From: Anisakis pegreffii
Taxonomy: Eukaryota > Nematoda > Chromadorea > Rhabditida > Anisakidae
Assembly (NCBI GenBank): GCA_035041965.1
Contig: JAPYMA010000348.1
Coordinates: 1-64,000, forward strand
Direction of reading: 5' to 3'
DNA: 64,000 bases
A program made the position numbers and the translations under genes. The stretch's first letter is position 1; every line of letters starts with the position of its first letter. The notes beneath the pieces are model-generated. The model was not told the DNA's origin. It saw only the letters and a list, made by a program, of their open reading frames with translations, and searched no databases. Positions 1-13,059 of this stretch are shown here, piece after piece.

Positions 1-3
1 CAT

Positions 4-6
<3 letters not shown>

Positions 7-64
<58 letters not shown>
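7..64. repeat. (AT)n microsatellite
   Basis: Twenty-nine uninterrupted AT units at the left edge of the window. Confidence 0.97.
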
Positions 65-67
<3 letters not shown>

Positions 68-3000
68 GAGATTGTTGATTTGTTTCGTGAAACGAGCGCA
101 TGTTAGGCATAATCAAGCAGCGTTCGATGAAATAAGTGTATATTTTATAAAGTTCTTTCTCGTATTTTATGATTGATCGTAAATGTTGAAAACGAAAAAA
201 ATGAAATGGTCAGTGGAAAGATGTTGTCTATGCAGTTGATCATAGCCAATTCAGATAAATTTTTACGAAGTGAACAATATTGATATTATTATTTGATGAT
301 TATGAAAGATCTTGTTCTGGTTAGTAGTGATCAACCTACCGACCGACCGACTGGACGAGCGGGCGGTTGGCTTATGAAATTAGATTCAGATTATGATTCG
401 TCTATTCACATGAACGTATCAACATTGATTCTTGTTCATCACTCATCATCAGATTTACATTGGTTATCTTACTTTCTCTTAATTAATCTTCTCTGTTGTC
501 ATCAATTTTATCTTTATCACTTCATTCCTCCATTATTTTGTCGTGTTTATTTATCTCGCGAGAGCAACGCTTTTCGCTAAGCAGCCGCAAAAGCTCTGAA
601 TTTCAGTTAATAGGATGTTACTTATTCATATTTTCGTCGTGATTAATTAATGACCTATATTTGTTTTTTCTCAACTTGTCAGTGCAGTAGCACTGAATTT
701 AAGTGATAGAATAGTGACGGTCAGCTGTATACAGTGATGGGGGACTCACGACATGCAAGCAAAAGATGAGCGTGAGCTAATGAGCGATTCGTGCTCACGA
801 GTATAAGCAGTCGGCGGGCAACTGCAAATTTCTTTTTTGTTGTGAGAAATGAGCAAGCTTGTCAGTAGTGAGCATGAGAAGCTCAGAAATTTATCGTGGC
901 GTCGTTTTCACTGAGTCGGTGCGACCTTTTTTCAAAAGTCCCCTATCATTGATTACATGAAACAATTGTGCAGCTGTCGATTCGCCGTTCACAGTCGTTT
1001 TTTTGTGTCGCCATGGTTGAAAGAATTAGAAATTGATGATATTCTTGATAGCAGTGTGTTGCGGGGAAATCGGGAATGAAATTTAGCAGTTGAGGACCTT
1101 GAAAATGCGTTCGGCTCGAAAAAAGTCGGAGACTGGAAATCGGGGATGTAGTTGCCGATCCCCGCAACATTACATAACAGCTAATTAAGTTGTTAATATT
1201 TCTTAATGACCTTGTTGCCATTTTTGCGTGAGCCTATGGAAGCGGTGTGTGTGGTCGTAGAATTTGATTGAATAATGCAAATTAGATGAGATGATGGTGA
1301 TATGATAATAATGCACCTAGATAGGTGATGGCGTAATCACTAATTGCAAAGAGAAGAACGCAAGGATATTGAGGACACCCAGTCACCCGATCATCTATCT
1401 ATCTGCTCGGATATGGATCAATCTGGTGGATACTGATTGCAAGAGGAGTTGTTGTTTTCAGCGAATGGATCAACGCTTCCTTCATTCATACATCTATCCA
1501 TCATTCCAATCCACCTAACTGCCGATAAGTTGCTAGTTCTGCAACTTATCTTACTCATCTGATATTCACAAAAACAAAATCCTCTTCAGTAAATTCAGTT
1601 CAAATCTCCATTCGCACTTCAATCTATTCTACTCATCATAAATGAATCAATCCTATGATAAGCTTACCCAGTGTCGTCATGTGGTCCTCCCTACCTGTCG
1701 CTTTTCATGTCGCTGTCATTCGAATGTTTTTGTAACTGCTTCCACTGTCGTCATTTCGTTGATCGCAACTGTGGTGGAATGAGTGGAAGAAATGCAAACT
1801 TATATTGAGAAATAAGTATTAATTAATCATATATTTATGCTGTTTTATGTCATGTGCGAAAATTCGATGATCAACTAAAAGAATTTATAAGATGAGATGA
1901 GACACGAGCAGCAATAGACTGTTTAAATGACCCTACCGGTTATATGTGACTGTCTGTCGAGCAGTCAGCCGTATTCCATCTTCTTATTTCATTTATATCT
2001 TCTGTGTGCATTTATTGAACTGACCCGGTCATTCTATCCGATCACATCATCAACATGTTATGCCCTAATCACCTGTATATCCATGCCCACCAACCAGCCG
2101 TCTTCCCGAAAACCATCCTTCCTATTTCTGTTCATCGTTCATTTATTCGCCACTTTTTGCAACATCTAACTTATCATCATCATCGATTCTAATTAACTAA
2201 CACCAATCATTCATCAGTCGTTCTTCTTCAACTCCTCTTGCTTTTCATTTTTTTCATTCCATTAATTAGCAGTCAATTGATAACAAAACGCACTTTATTT
2301 TTTCACATATCAGCAGCAATTGTTTAATGGTGTTGTTAAATCTGATAAGTGCGATATGATCATGTATCTACGTATTTGATTGTATGATTGATGACACTTG
2401 TTACTTAGTTATCAGTTACTCGTTCAAAGTGTTGTTCGTTTACGATCGAACTTACTTGTGCTTGTTGTGGTTATAAAGCTGATTGTTAACAAGTAGAGAT
2501 ACTTTATTCACTCATGATTCGAATATACCAAAATTCACTTATTCACTTCATGGTTTATGTCCGTTTTCAGATTGTCGCTGATGTTGCAACAAACCTGAAC
2601 AGATAATAACTGTCATTGTCACCATTCGCTGAGTCATACCTCAGATCCTAGCGATACTTTTGAGATTTATTTTTAAATTGCCTTTCTGAATGAAACAGTT
2701 TCGGTGTATGCAGCAGACATGTGTGTGCCATTAAATTAATGTTTCCCTCCAAAGAAGCGTTTTGCGTGCATCATTTGGCTGATTCGTTGAGTCACTTAAT
2801 TTTTCATCTGGTCATGTGAAGGTCTCGAATGAGACGAAATGCTTTGATTCTATCATTGAATGCAGTTTGCAACAGTCTGTAAACGATGCTTTACAGTATT
2901 TGTTTTCGCGGTAGCGATAACTATTACGTTGACAATTCCATTTAATCCTCACTTTTTATAATACGCATTCTCGGTTGATTTCTCACTGCTTACGTCGTAT

Positions 3001-3256
3001 TTTAAATATGTTCTATCGAAATGTATTTCTTGACGCTATCCGAATACATATTCTGATTACATTCAAATATACGATGATATATTTAAGTGAAAATTGCATT
3101 CAAAATCGTCACTGTTGAGGAAGTATTCACATATTACATATTCTGAACGTTATTTAACACATTTTCAACGCTGCTGCTGCTTATTCGTAATTGATCATAC
3201 GAACGGATAGTGTGTGTTATATCTATCATAACTAGTTAAGTGTTCCTTCTGAAACG
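65..3256. other. Left intergenic region, upstream of the SoxC gene
   Basis: AT-rich, with no supported gene. Short frames at 293-580, 946-1221 and 1927-2169 show no domain and no splice context. It holds the candidate MITE at 732-951. The last kilobase is the likely SoxC promoter and 5' UTR; no clear TATA box or acceptor is visible. Confidence 0.7.
732..951. mobile_element. Candidate hAT-like MITE upstream of the SoxC gene
   Basis: CAGTGATGGGGGACT at the left and, inverted, CAATGATAGGGGACT at the right agree at 13 of 15 positions. Internal TGAGC/GCTCA motifs recur in both orientations. No convincing 8-bp target duplication is visible, so this may be a degraded copy. Confidence 0.4.
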
Positions 3257-5850
3257 ATGTCATCAGGTGGTTTGATAATGGATAAACCCTCTTCGACAAT
3301 GACATTTCTTCCAATCAAAACTGAAATTGATCTCGGCTCTTCAGTACAAATCACACAAGCACCCGTACGTTAATTAATTCTTGCGTTCCATTAATCGTCG
3401 ACTTTTTTGCCGTTATCTTTACTATTATTTGCTAAACAAAAAATGAATTAGTTGCTTAAAGTCAGTTTTCTGCAAAAACGTTGAAGCATCACCATCTAAA
3501 TGTAGCAAACGACATCGAACCTTAATATGAAACAAACTCCAATGATTTTAGCAGCTCTCTTCAATAGATATGTTGCAACAATCGAATAACCATCATTATC
3601 AACACGCTTTACAATCACAACAACAGCAACAAATGCAGCATTCTGCATCGCTCTCAACCACCAACTGGGACCCAACTGAACATTTTGGTTCATTAAAAGT
3701 AGGATTTGGATTTTATCAAAATGTTGAAGATGACACTGACACTTCTATTAATGTTTCTTATCGATATGCACATAGCGCACAATCGAGTTGCTTGTAGGTT
3801 GCGAAAAACAGTGTTACACCATATACGGATGCAACGAATTGCAAAAAATCAAGCAATCACATCAAACGACCGATGAATGCTTTCATGGTTTGGTCACAAC
3901 TTGAACGACGCAAGATCTGTGAGCATCAACCGGATATGCACAATGCCGAAATCAGTAAACAGGTTGACTGCTGTGCATTTATTGGTAGTCCTGCTCGTAG
4001 CAAATATGTGTTGCATATGAATTACCTCAGTCAGACCGATTATACATTCATTTAAGCAGTTATCAGTAATATTAATAGTGAACAATTATTGTTAGTTGGG
4101 TCAGCGTTGGCGACAACTAAGTGAGGATGAGAAGGCACCATTCGTGGCCGAGGCAGAGCGCTTGCGTTTGATGCATATGCAAGAATATCCGGATTACAAG
4201 TATAAACCAAGAAAGAAACCGAAAAAAGGTGTTGATGCACAGCAGCAGCAGCAAAGCAATATGATCATGGCATCTGAATCAAATGCAGCGGGTATTGCCA
4301 CAATGCGTAACAAATCACAAAAACGGTTCGTTGTTTCGTTCCATTCGACATAGGCACATGCAATTCGCAATCCTATGTGGTCAACCAGTAAAAGTTTTTA
4401 AAGGATAATCATGTTATAATTGAAGACCACATAATACGATGATTGGACTGATCAGTTTGAATGCACAATCGGCCGAAACGACTGCACAACAAGCAGCAGC
4501 ATCGGCCGTGGCGACAGTAGCATTGCCAACTCATAGTCATCATCATCATCATTTTCTGGGCAAATCAATGAAAATTGATCATGATGGTGTTCGTTATATG
4601 AATGCGATCAATGATGATATGAAAACTCCTCCAAGTATCGCTATCAAACAGGTTGGATTTGGTTCGGTTCGATCGATTGATTGACTGATTGATTAATAAT
4701 TGTTTCGCTGAGGATTTATAATAAGACTAATCATAAAATTATTATTTTGTTTGCAATTTTTAAAGGAGACGAAAAGATGATTAGTTGATATGAAATGTGA
4801 GGTGCAGTCAGTTGCTTGATTGATTTTTAAGGAGCGATTCGTTCACGCTCATGCTCATCAGCAACAACAGCCGTCTTCTTATCCATCACCGAATGAATTT
4901 ACACATGGACCGTTGACACCGGAAAGTGGATTTTATGATGATTTCTATTCGTTACCAGCACAGCATTCAAGCTGTTCAACCAACTCTTACTCTAGTGTTG
5001 TTGCTGCTGCCGCAACCTCATCACCTCCCACACAACTGCTGATGGCTTCGAATAGAATAGTTCGTTGATGTTCTCAAATGATTTCATTTAATCGCTGCTC
5101 ATTTGTATTCTAGCCAAACTGTGATTTGTAGAGTGTTCATGGAAGTGATGTGAGCAGTAGCACTTCTTCATATGCATCGTCGATAGCGAACAACAGCCAT
5201 TTACCGTATTATCAGCAAGCTGCATCTACTAATAGATCTCCAGCCGGTACATCAAATGCACCACCGATTAATGCTAGTATGCTTGATCAGGTACGTAAAC
5301 TAGACCTTAATTAAGTAGTAGTCTTATTTGCAGTCACACTGTATTTTGCTTATCTTATTCCTTCTCATTATAAAATCAATGGACTATAAAATAGCGAAGT
5401 AATGAGTGATGAGATGAAAGATGCTTCTAATTAAAGGATGAATTACGTTCGTTGTCGAGTGGATCGTCGAGTGGTTATGGAAGTGTTACATCGACGCTCG
5501 ATCTAGATGCTAGTGCAGCCGTGGGCACCTCGATTGTTGCATCGAGCACCGAAAGTACTATAACTCCATCTTTACCAGTGCCATTTTATACGACTGCAGC
5601 TGGACGGGGAGCATCAGGAGGGCCAGGCACACGGATCATCATTTCGGATTCTGTAGATGCCGCTGAATGTTTAACGCTGAGTCAGAGTGAATCAAACGAT
5701 CTGCTTCCTTCCATAAATGACTTTCATTTTTCAGTGGCCGTCAGTGCGGCCAATAACGGTATGTGGCCGTCAATGGGTACCGACTTCTGGACCACTTCTG
5801 TAGCGACAGCTGTTGGTGCACCTACCAACTACGACCCTTTTCAAATCTAA
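3257..5850 (+). CDS. sem-2: SoxC-group HMG-box transcription factor (sem-2-like)
   Basis: Complete eight-exon gene: 3257-3364, 3552-3698, 3798-3962, 4096-4325, 4456-4651, 4832-5059, 5132-5290 and 5437-5850. All introns are GT-AG and phases agree, giving 548 residues. The HMG box spans about residues 106-180. It contains the Sox signature RPMNAFMVW, then MHNAEISKQ, and the SoxC-like end [15 protein letters not shown]. The box is split by an intron after ISKQ. The first ATG in exon 1 is used because it opens a frame that splices cleanly into the HMG exon. The rest is low-complexity (poly-Q, poly-A, His and Ser runs), and the last exon ends with an acidic [13 protein letters not shown] segment that could be an activation region. 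Known of the family: SoxC proteins are nuclear, sequence-specific DNA-binding factors; C. elegans SEM-2 controls sex myoblast fate. Family assignment is strong; SoxC rather than another Sox group rests on the box sequence. Confidence 0.95.
3837..4240 (+). other. HMG box exons of the SoxC gene
   Basis: The DNA-binding domain is encoded at the 3' part of exon 3 (to 3962) and the 5' part of exon 4 (from 4096). The 133-base intron between them starts GTTGACTG and ends TTGTTAG. The flanking basic tail RKKPKKG directly follows the domain and is typical of SoxC proteins. Confidence 0.93.
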
Positions 5851-8800
5851 TTCAACTGCTCTCATCTCCTCACATATGCAACCCCTTTAGATATCATATA
5901 ACAAATCTTCTTGTAGATTTTATAGCACTCCTTATATTTATCACTCTCTGTTCATATTCCAAAGGATGATCTATCTATCTGTCGTTGTTTATTATTGTTA
6001 TGTTTAAATCTTAGTTTCGAATTGATCCCAAAAACCTTGGAATTGTTCTCATCGGGCTATGTTTTATCGTATTTATTCCGGTAGTTTAGCCGATGGTTAT
6101 ATATTTCGTGATTTTTGATTGGGCGGAAGTGTTGCATTCGAAGTTACGGAATGAAGGAATGTTAAAATTGCAATTGAAGATAAGAAATTATAGATATAAG
6201 TAGGATTGCTTGGAATTGTCGATGCAACCCAAAACTTTGCACTTCTCACATGTTGGTTCTCCTGTCACAGGAATCCATCATCGTAATTTCTTTGGATTGT
6301 CATCGGTTTTCATCTTTTACTAATAATATTATTATCATTGAATCTCTTTGTTGTTTGCTTATTTGTGTCAAATTCTCTTCTATTAAAGCCATAAATGTCT
6401 CGCTCGTATTACGATAATGAGAAGTCGTCTTTTCTGAATTGCATGTAAACCGATACATGCCGGTATTATGTTGAAGAGTTTTCTTCATGTTACTTTTTGT
6501 TTCTCGTTTTCATTGATGACCTCATCTGTGTGAGATTTAAATTAAGGATGACTTTATGAAACAAATTAGAGATGCGTATTTTGTGATGCAAATACACACT
6601 TGTATAGTCGTCACTGTGAAGAGTTTTTGCTTTATTATTGAAATAATATACATGATAAACATCTTATTGTGTTACCTACTCGTAGTTGAATGTAAGAGAT
6701 AAGTGTTTAATTAATACTAATTTGTGCACTGTGGATAATCATTTGTATATTATCACATCTGTGGAAGAATAGTTGATTTGTTCTTGGAAATAGTTAAATG
6801 CAGCATTTAACCCGGTCGATACATACCATTGTACTTTATTTTGTTGATTTACGCATTTGGTTTCATTCGTAATGAGGAGGTGACTCTTCTTTTTGATTTG
6901 ATTCATCTCTGTTGATTGCATAATATATAAATGCATTATTATTATTATAATTAGCACGTTCAGTTTCGTTTTATATATTAATTAATAAAATGATAATATT
7001 GTAATCTTGAGGAAATTGGTATGTTGTTTTCCTCATCTCTTCCTGTGTTTTGGTTCTCAATGTGTATGTATCTGTTTCGATGTGTCGTTCGTTATTAACT
7101 GGAATAGATCATTTTTGTGTGAGTGATTTCGACTTGTTTATAAAGTTATGAGTAATTTGTTACCGATCATCCAGCATTGCAGTGTTTAATTCTCATTAAT
7201 TAATGATTGAATGTCCATTTAACCATCTCAAAATTCTGAATCCTTTATACACTGCTATCTCCTTCAACACTTTCATTCTTTTCCACAAACCTTTTAACGA
7301 ACACTCGATAGCAGTTTGCACTCGTACCCTTCAATCCCTCTCTCCCTTTGACTAGCTCATTTCACAGGTACTGTATTTAAAAGAACGATAAGCACTGAAT
7401 GATTATCGCTAACAAACTGATTGTGAGGCTGGCTATTTTGGGAATTGCGAGTTGCAGTTTGTGCTGAACCGAATTACGCACTAGGTATGTGCATAAGAGT
7501 TGTTTGAAAGGATTGATTCATGGAATGAGTATCATTTCTATGGATAACATCAGGAATACTGCACTTGTTACAAGCCATGTTTTTATGTGTTGCACATTTT
7601 GTCTTCAAAATATTTGAAGACAAATTTGAGAGTAATTTTCGGTAACAATTCTGTTATGGGTCAGTCAGTCACAAATGCTGATTGTATATAAAATAAACGT
7701 TACTGTTGATATTGGTTCGTTAACATCTGATGAATGGGTTAGCGATCACTTCTGAGATGCAGTAGATCATCTGTTGAACCTTCTGAATACCGATAGAGTA
7801 ATTGTTGCATTAACTTAGAATACTGTGTTTGTTCGTTTGTGTTTTTGTTGCTTTTATGAGATTACCATATTTTACTGTACCTTTATAAACTGAATACATT
7901 TACTGATGATAGTAATAATAAATTAAATATTCATTACTACTTATCTTTTTTTATTCACTCAATACGTTTCATATGAAATAAGTTTTGTCGTAACAAAACA
8001 CTCTCAACTTATTGTAGCGATGAACATTTTTTTCAGTTCTAGGAAAGCGTTAAATTTTAAAATTTTTTGAAACAATGGTTATCAGATGATGAGTAAAGGT
8101 TTCAACAAAGATTCATTCACTTATGGAACGAACGAACATAAGATCTTGCAAATGAATGTGCCTAATCATGCAAATTCTATCCTTTAAGGATATGCCAATG
8201 AATAACTAAATGCTTCAATAAACATGTACACTGCTTCTTTATCATCAACTAAGCTCTATAAGTGCTCCCACAAATGATTGAAACGAAATGGAACACACGA
8301 AAATATCACATCATTTCCCATAGCCGTTGATAATTCATTAACATTGCATCAGTCAGTTATTTTAGCAACAACTAACGCACTCATTTTCTGTGCTCATTGT
8401 CGAATGCTTGTAAGTGATGATGCATAATGGTTTGTTTTGAAATCATTCGACCTCGATTACTTCTTAGGAATTTATCACTGTTGATCAAGCAGCATTGATG
8501 TACTTTTCCATTTGTGTGCATCAAAAAAATTGTATCGGTCGCAGTTAGTTATGAGGTGATTGAATACATCCAGTGAAAAGTACGTAGTAATTGCCAAGAA
8601 TGTAATCCGATAATAAGCCAGCAATAGGGCTGTATTTATAAGGCACATAGTAATCATCTGCAACGAGCATAAGAAGATAGTGACGGAAATGCAACGAATG
8701 TTTGTTTCCTCTTTATCATTGACCCTGGTTACGAATACACACGTTATAGTTTTGATTTCAACTGTAGGTAACATTCCAAGTGTGCTTCGTGCTTCGTTCA

Positions 8801-11800
8801 TTTGAGCACAGTTTCGCACGCACTATCCAAACAGTACGGTAGCATTTGGTTGTTTTTCATTCAGTGTGCATCCTTTCTTTGAATGAAAAATAGTTTGTGG
8901 TGATAGTATCGTCTGAATAATCTGATGTTTTTAGCAATTTGTATACGACCAGTTTGATTTGAAATTATTCAACTCATATTAGGAAACTAGAACGAATTCG
9001 ATTAGTTGGCTGGATTGTTGGATGTGTTGCGGAACGATTCGTATAAACAAATTCAGGAAGTTATTATTCACATCAGATAGATATTATATTTACTTTCATC
9101 ATTACAATGGACAAATCGGTTGATAGTGATGTGAGTGAGAAGAAAGGAATTTTAGTATTGAAACGATCAACCGTTGGTGGAGGGATTAGTTATCAGGAAC
9201 AGAAAGCAGTCTTGATGACTAATTTTTGAAGAAGTGGCTGGGAAAGGATAGTATAAAGATGAAACATTTGGGCGAACGGATGAATGCCCTCTCGAGTTTA
9301 TGGACTTCACACGGTATTGAGTGCTGTTCCATCCTGATGAATTATTGCTTAGAATAGATACGGACGGACATTGTGCAGATGTCAACTCTAATTCGCTGGT
9401 CTCATTTAGAGTCAGTATATCAAATGTTTGATCAGATATCTATTCAACATATGTTTTCCCACATGGTGGAAATACTGCTTCTCACTTGTAATACCATCAT
9501 TCATTCACGTTCCTGCTTGATCCGATCACATTGTTCACCTTAAAAGTAAACTTATTTTCAACGATAATCGAAAACACTAACTTCGGCGACAACATCGTCA
9601 TGCAAGTGAACAATTGTTCATTCGACTCAAAAGAACGGTTCTTCACTCGTATGCCATCGAATAAGTTACTATTTATCATCTCAACAGAGCAGTGATGACA
9701 TTTGAAGTGTCATAGCTGAATTTCAGAATAATTTCATGGTGTAATTTTATGTATACATTAAAAAATGTGAATTGTGAAAGAGATTATTTCGAGTGTTTGA
9801 TGCAGAACAGGGAGAGATATTGTAGGTGATAAGCATTGTTATTGCTACAGCAATATGTGAGGCTGCTAGCATCTGAGTGGGTCTAATTGGATTGTTGTTA
9901 CTTCCTCATTTACCATTCACTCGGTCAGTTATTTTGACACAAGCTCATTCTTCTGCGTACCTGAGAACAATTGACACAAAAACTGATGAATTCAAACGCT
10001 TCAGTCTTGATGTTGAAGTATTTATGTGTTCTGCTAAGTTAATCGTTGTCGACTTGACTGAAATATGATTTCGAATTGCGCAATCGAACTGCTGATTATC
10101 GTCACCGAGTTCATAAATAATTTCCGCAGCTAATTTTCGGATAGATCAGATCGTATTTCACTGAGTAACGATTATAGCACTGCGATTGCCTTAATAGTGA
10201 TTGCATGATGAGTAAACAACACATTCCTCTTAGAATCGCAGCAGTATCAGCACAATCTACTATCTCAGTTGAACAACAAGCACCAGAATTGAACGGCAAC
10301 AAAGTTTTGAAACAATAATGTTGTGTCTTATAAATGCATCAAATGTATATTGTATCGGAAATCTGGCCTTTAAATGTTTTACAATTCTCGTAGGATTTGA
10401 TGATGAAGTGTATGGTCTGAGATGCGATTGTTTAGCAATCGATATGATATACCTACTATTTATTCGCCCAATTTTCAATTTACGTTCATAATCAAAATGA
10501 ATGGCAATATTATCAGTCATCATTATGCACTACCTAATGGCACAGTTTGAGACGATTGATTGACAACTTCAGCATTGCGTTTCGACATTCGTGTGCCGCC
10601 CCGACGTAGAGTATTAATATGATTAGCAATTAACAGAATTAATCGACGGAGCATGAATGCTCAGATTGACATTTTGGCGGCAATCGGATTTAAATTATCG
10701 ACACATTTCGAGAAAGTTTAGGTGTGTTGATCCATCAACAATATAGACTTTTAATTGGTAGTGATCGTATGAGGCGTATCCAAGCTTGACTTCTTCAATG
10801 GATTACTACAATCCGTTTTTGTTGAACACTTGTGAACGATAATTATTTTAAGCAGCCATCCTTAAAATTTTTTTAGTAGTAACTGACTGATGGCTTTGCA
10901 TACTTTTAGCACAGGAAAATAGAGGATCGGCTTGTTGCTGCGCTACTGCTACCAATGACCGTTGCAGCAGTAAGCAGCCAAGTGCATTTCTTGTTTTTGT
11001 AATTCTACTCGTAAGAGTTTCGGCTGGATTGGTTGAACAGAAAATGAAATAATGCAAGAAATGTCACATTTGTCGATAAGAAATGAAGCAATAAGGAGTG
11101 ATGATAAAATACGAATCGAATCTAAATGAGTCACTTGTTTTTTGTTTTTTGCGGAGAAGAACGATGATTTTAGAAATACCACTACGAAGATAGTGAAAAA
11201 TTGAGATGTTGTTGAAAGGTGATTAAAATGCTCAATGAAGAGAGAGTAAGGCTTGAAGATAAATGCAAATAAGTGTCAATGAGTAGTGGTAGTGTTCTTT
11301 TCTCTTTTGAAGTGAAACCAGGCCGCCTTCTCATTAAGAAACCTTCGTATCTTCTTTACAAAACTCTTATTCATTCCCACGCTTAGCAATTCACTGGTCT
11401 TTTTTTTTCGAAATGTTCACATTTAATAACAACTCGTTCATTCATATCCATTCTCCTTATTTCTCCCTCCCTCAGTTGATTGCAAAAACGTTAAATTCAT
11501 ACTACCATTTCAGCACTACACTTTCATCCTATCATTATCCTCTCTCTCAAAAAACAACTATCTGTCTACCGTAAACATTCAAAGAAAAACACAATTACCC
11601 ACAAATAACTAATCCATCAAGTCACGATCTTATCCAAACAGGGATTGTATCATCACCATCATTTCCTTAACAATTTCCAACCAGTTCCTCAACCTTATTC
11701 GTTCATGTTGCACAATTTTCGGATGAAGATCCTATCGAAACTTGTAAAAATATGTTTGGCGCTCGAATAAGCTGTTAGCGATTCCATAAATTTAAAAAAG

Positions 11801-13059
11801 TATCCACACTAGGCCGAGTAAGCTAGCAGCAGCAGCAACAGGAACTTGAGACGAGAATCTGAGATAAACGAACACATCTGAAACGTTTATACAATCAAGT
11901 GCAAAACAGCGACCAAAAAAACTATGTGAACAGAGGAGACATGTACTTTTGTTATTTTTACAAGAAGAATCAACGAATCACATATTAAGCAGCGTAATGA
12001 TCACAAACAGCGTTGAAATACGATCAATCAATCAAAGAAAAAGAATATCTTCTCGGTATAACACAATTAACAACGATCGACATAAACGGATATATTTGAC
12101 TGTGAAAGTACGAGAAACCGTTTTTTATTTTGGAAAAAATAAATTATGCTGACTTTAGCAGCAGCAGCAACAGTAGACTCTGTCGCAATAATCCATTAAC
12201 TTCAACAGAACACCACACACTTAAGACGTGGCGAAAAAACGTTCAAAAAATTACTCAGAGGCTTGGACTGCACAGAAAACGTCATACGGTTGGCCAGGTA
12301 TCAAAAGAATCACACACTCAACGAAAAAAATCAATTTTTCAAAAGAAAATAATTTCTTGAGAATTTTTCAATTTTTCCAAAAATGAACGAACATATGAAC
12401 ATGTAATATATATATATATATATGTATGTAATGATGGAAAAGTGATGAACACAAATCACACAACTCATAATTTGCTGCGCGGAGAACTGATTGGAGATGA
12501 AAAATGAAGCAACCCACAAAAGGAAAACCCCGCAAAACAACTACGTAAAAGAAAGACTAAAATAAACATAAAATTTACTCGAGAAGTATCAAAAGCAAAC
12601 TGTGATGATGATGACGAAAATACAAGAAGATCAAGCAACAAATGAAGAGAATAGCAAGAATACGTATCGAGATACGACTGTCACTTTTTCGTTTGCAACA
12701 CTGGCAACATACAACGAACAGCCAGAATACTTTCGGTTGCGTTTCTGCAACTGCTTCAATGAAACATTCGTCAATAAAATTCACACGAGAATGGATGGAG
12801 TATTTCCGAATTGAAATTTGTTGATATTGCGCCTTTGCACAATGTTTCATTCCAGACGCATCATTCACACAATAGACAATGTCGTAGTAGTTGCTTCTCG
12901 AAAACGACAAACTACGAAATACAGCAAATAGTAGTTTTGCAATGAATACTGCAAAAGTGATATTATGATAATAAGCTGGAGTGTTCCAAGCAGGTAATAA
13001 AGAACAGATGGTATTGAATGCAGTATCAACAGCTCACAGGTGATACATATCGCTATTAC
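5851..13059. other. Gene-free region between SoxC and pad-1 (convergent 3' ends)
   Basis: Seven kilobases between the 3' ends of two convergent genes. Open frames are short (up to 114 codons), without recognisable motifs. CAG-rich snippets occur near 11826 and 12159, and a short AT run near 12405. I see no RNA gene. Confidence 0.65.

Noticed and set aside
8475..8819. 114-codon open frame on the minus strand between SoxC and pad-1
   Set aside because: No motif, no splice-site context and composition like the surrounding noncoding DNA.
12575..12910. 111-codon minus-strand frame just downstream of pad-1
   Set aside because: Overlaps plus-strand frames of similar length, has no recognisable domain, and is followed by no plausible exon.
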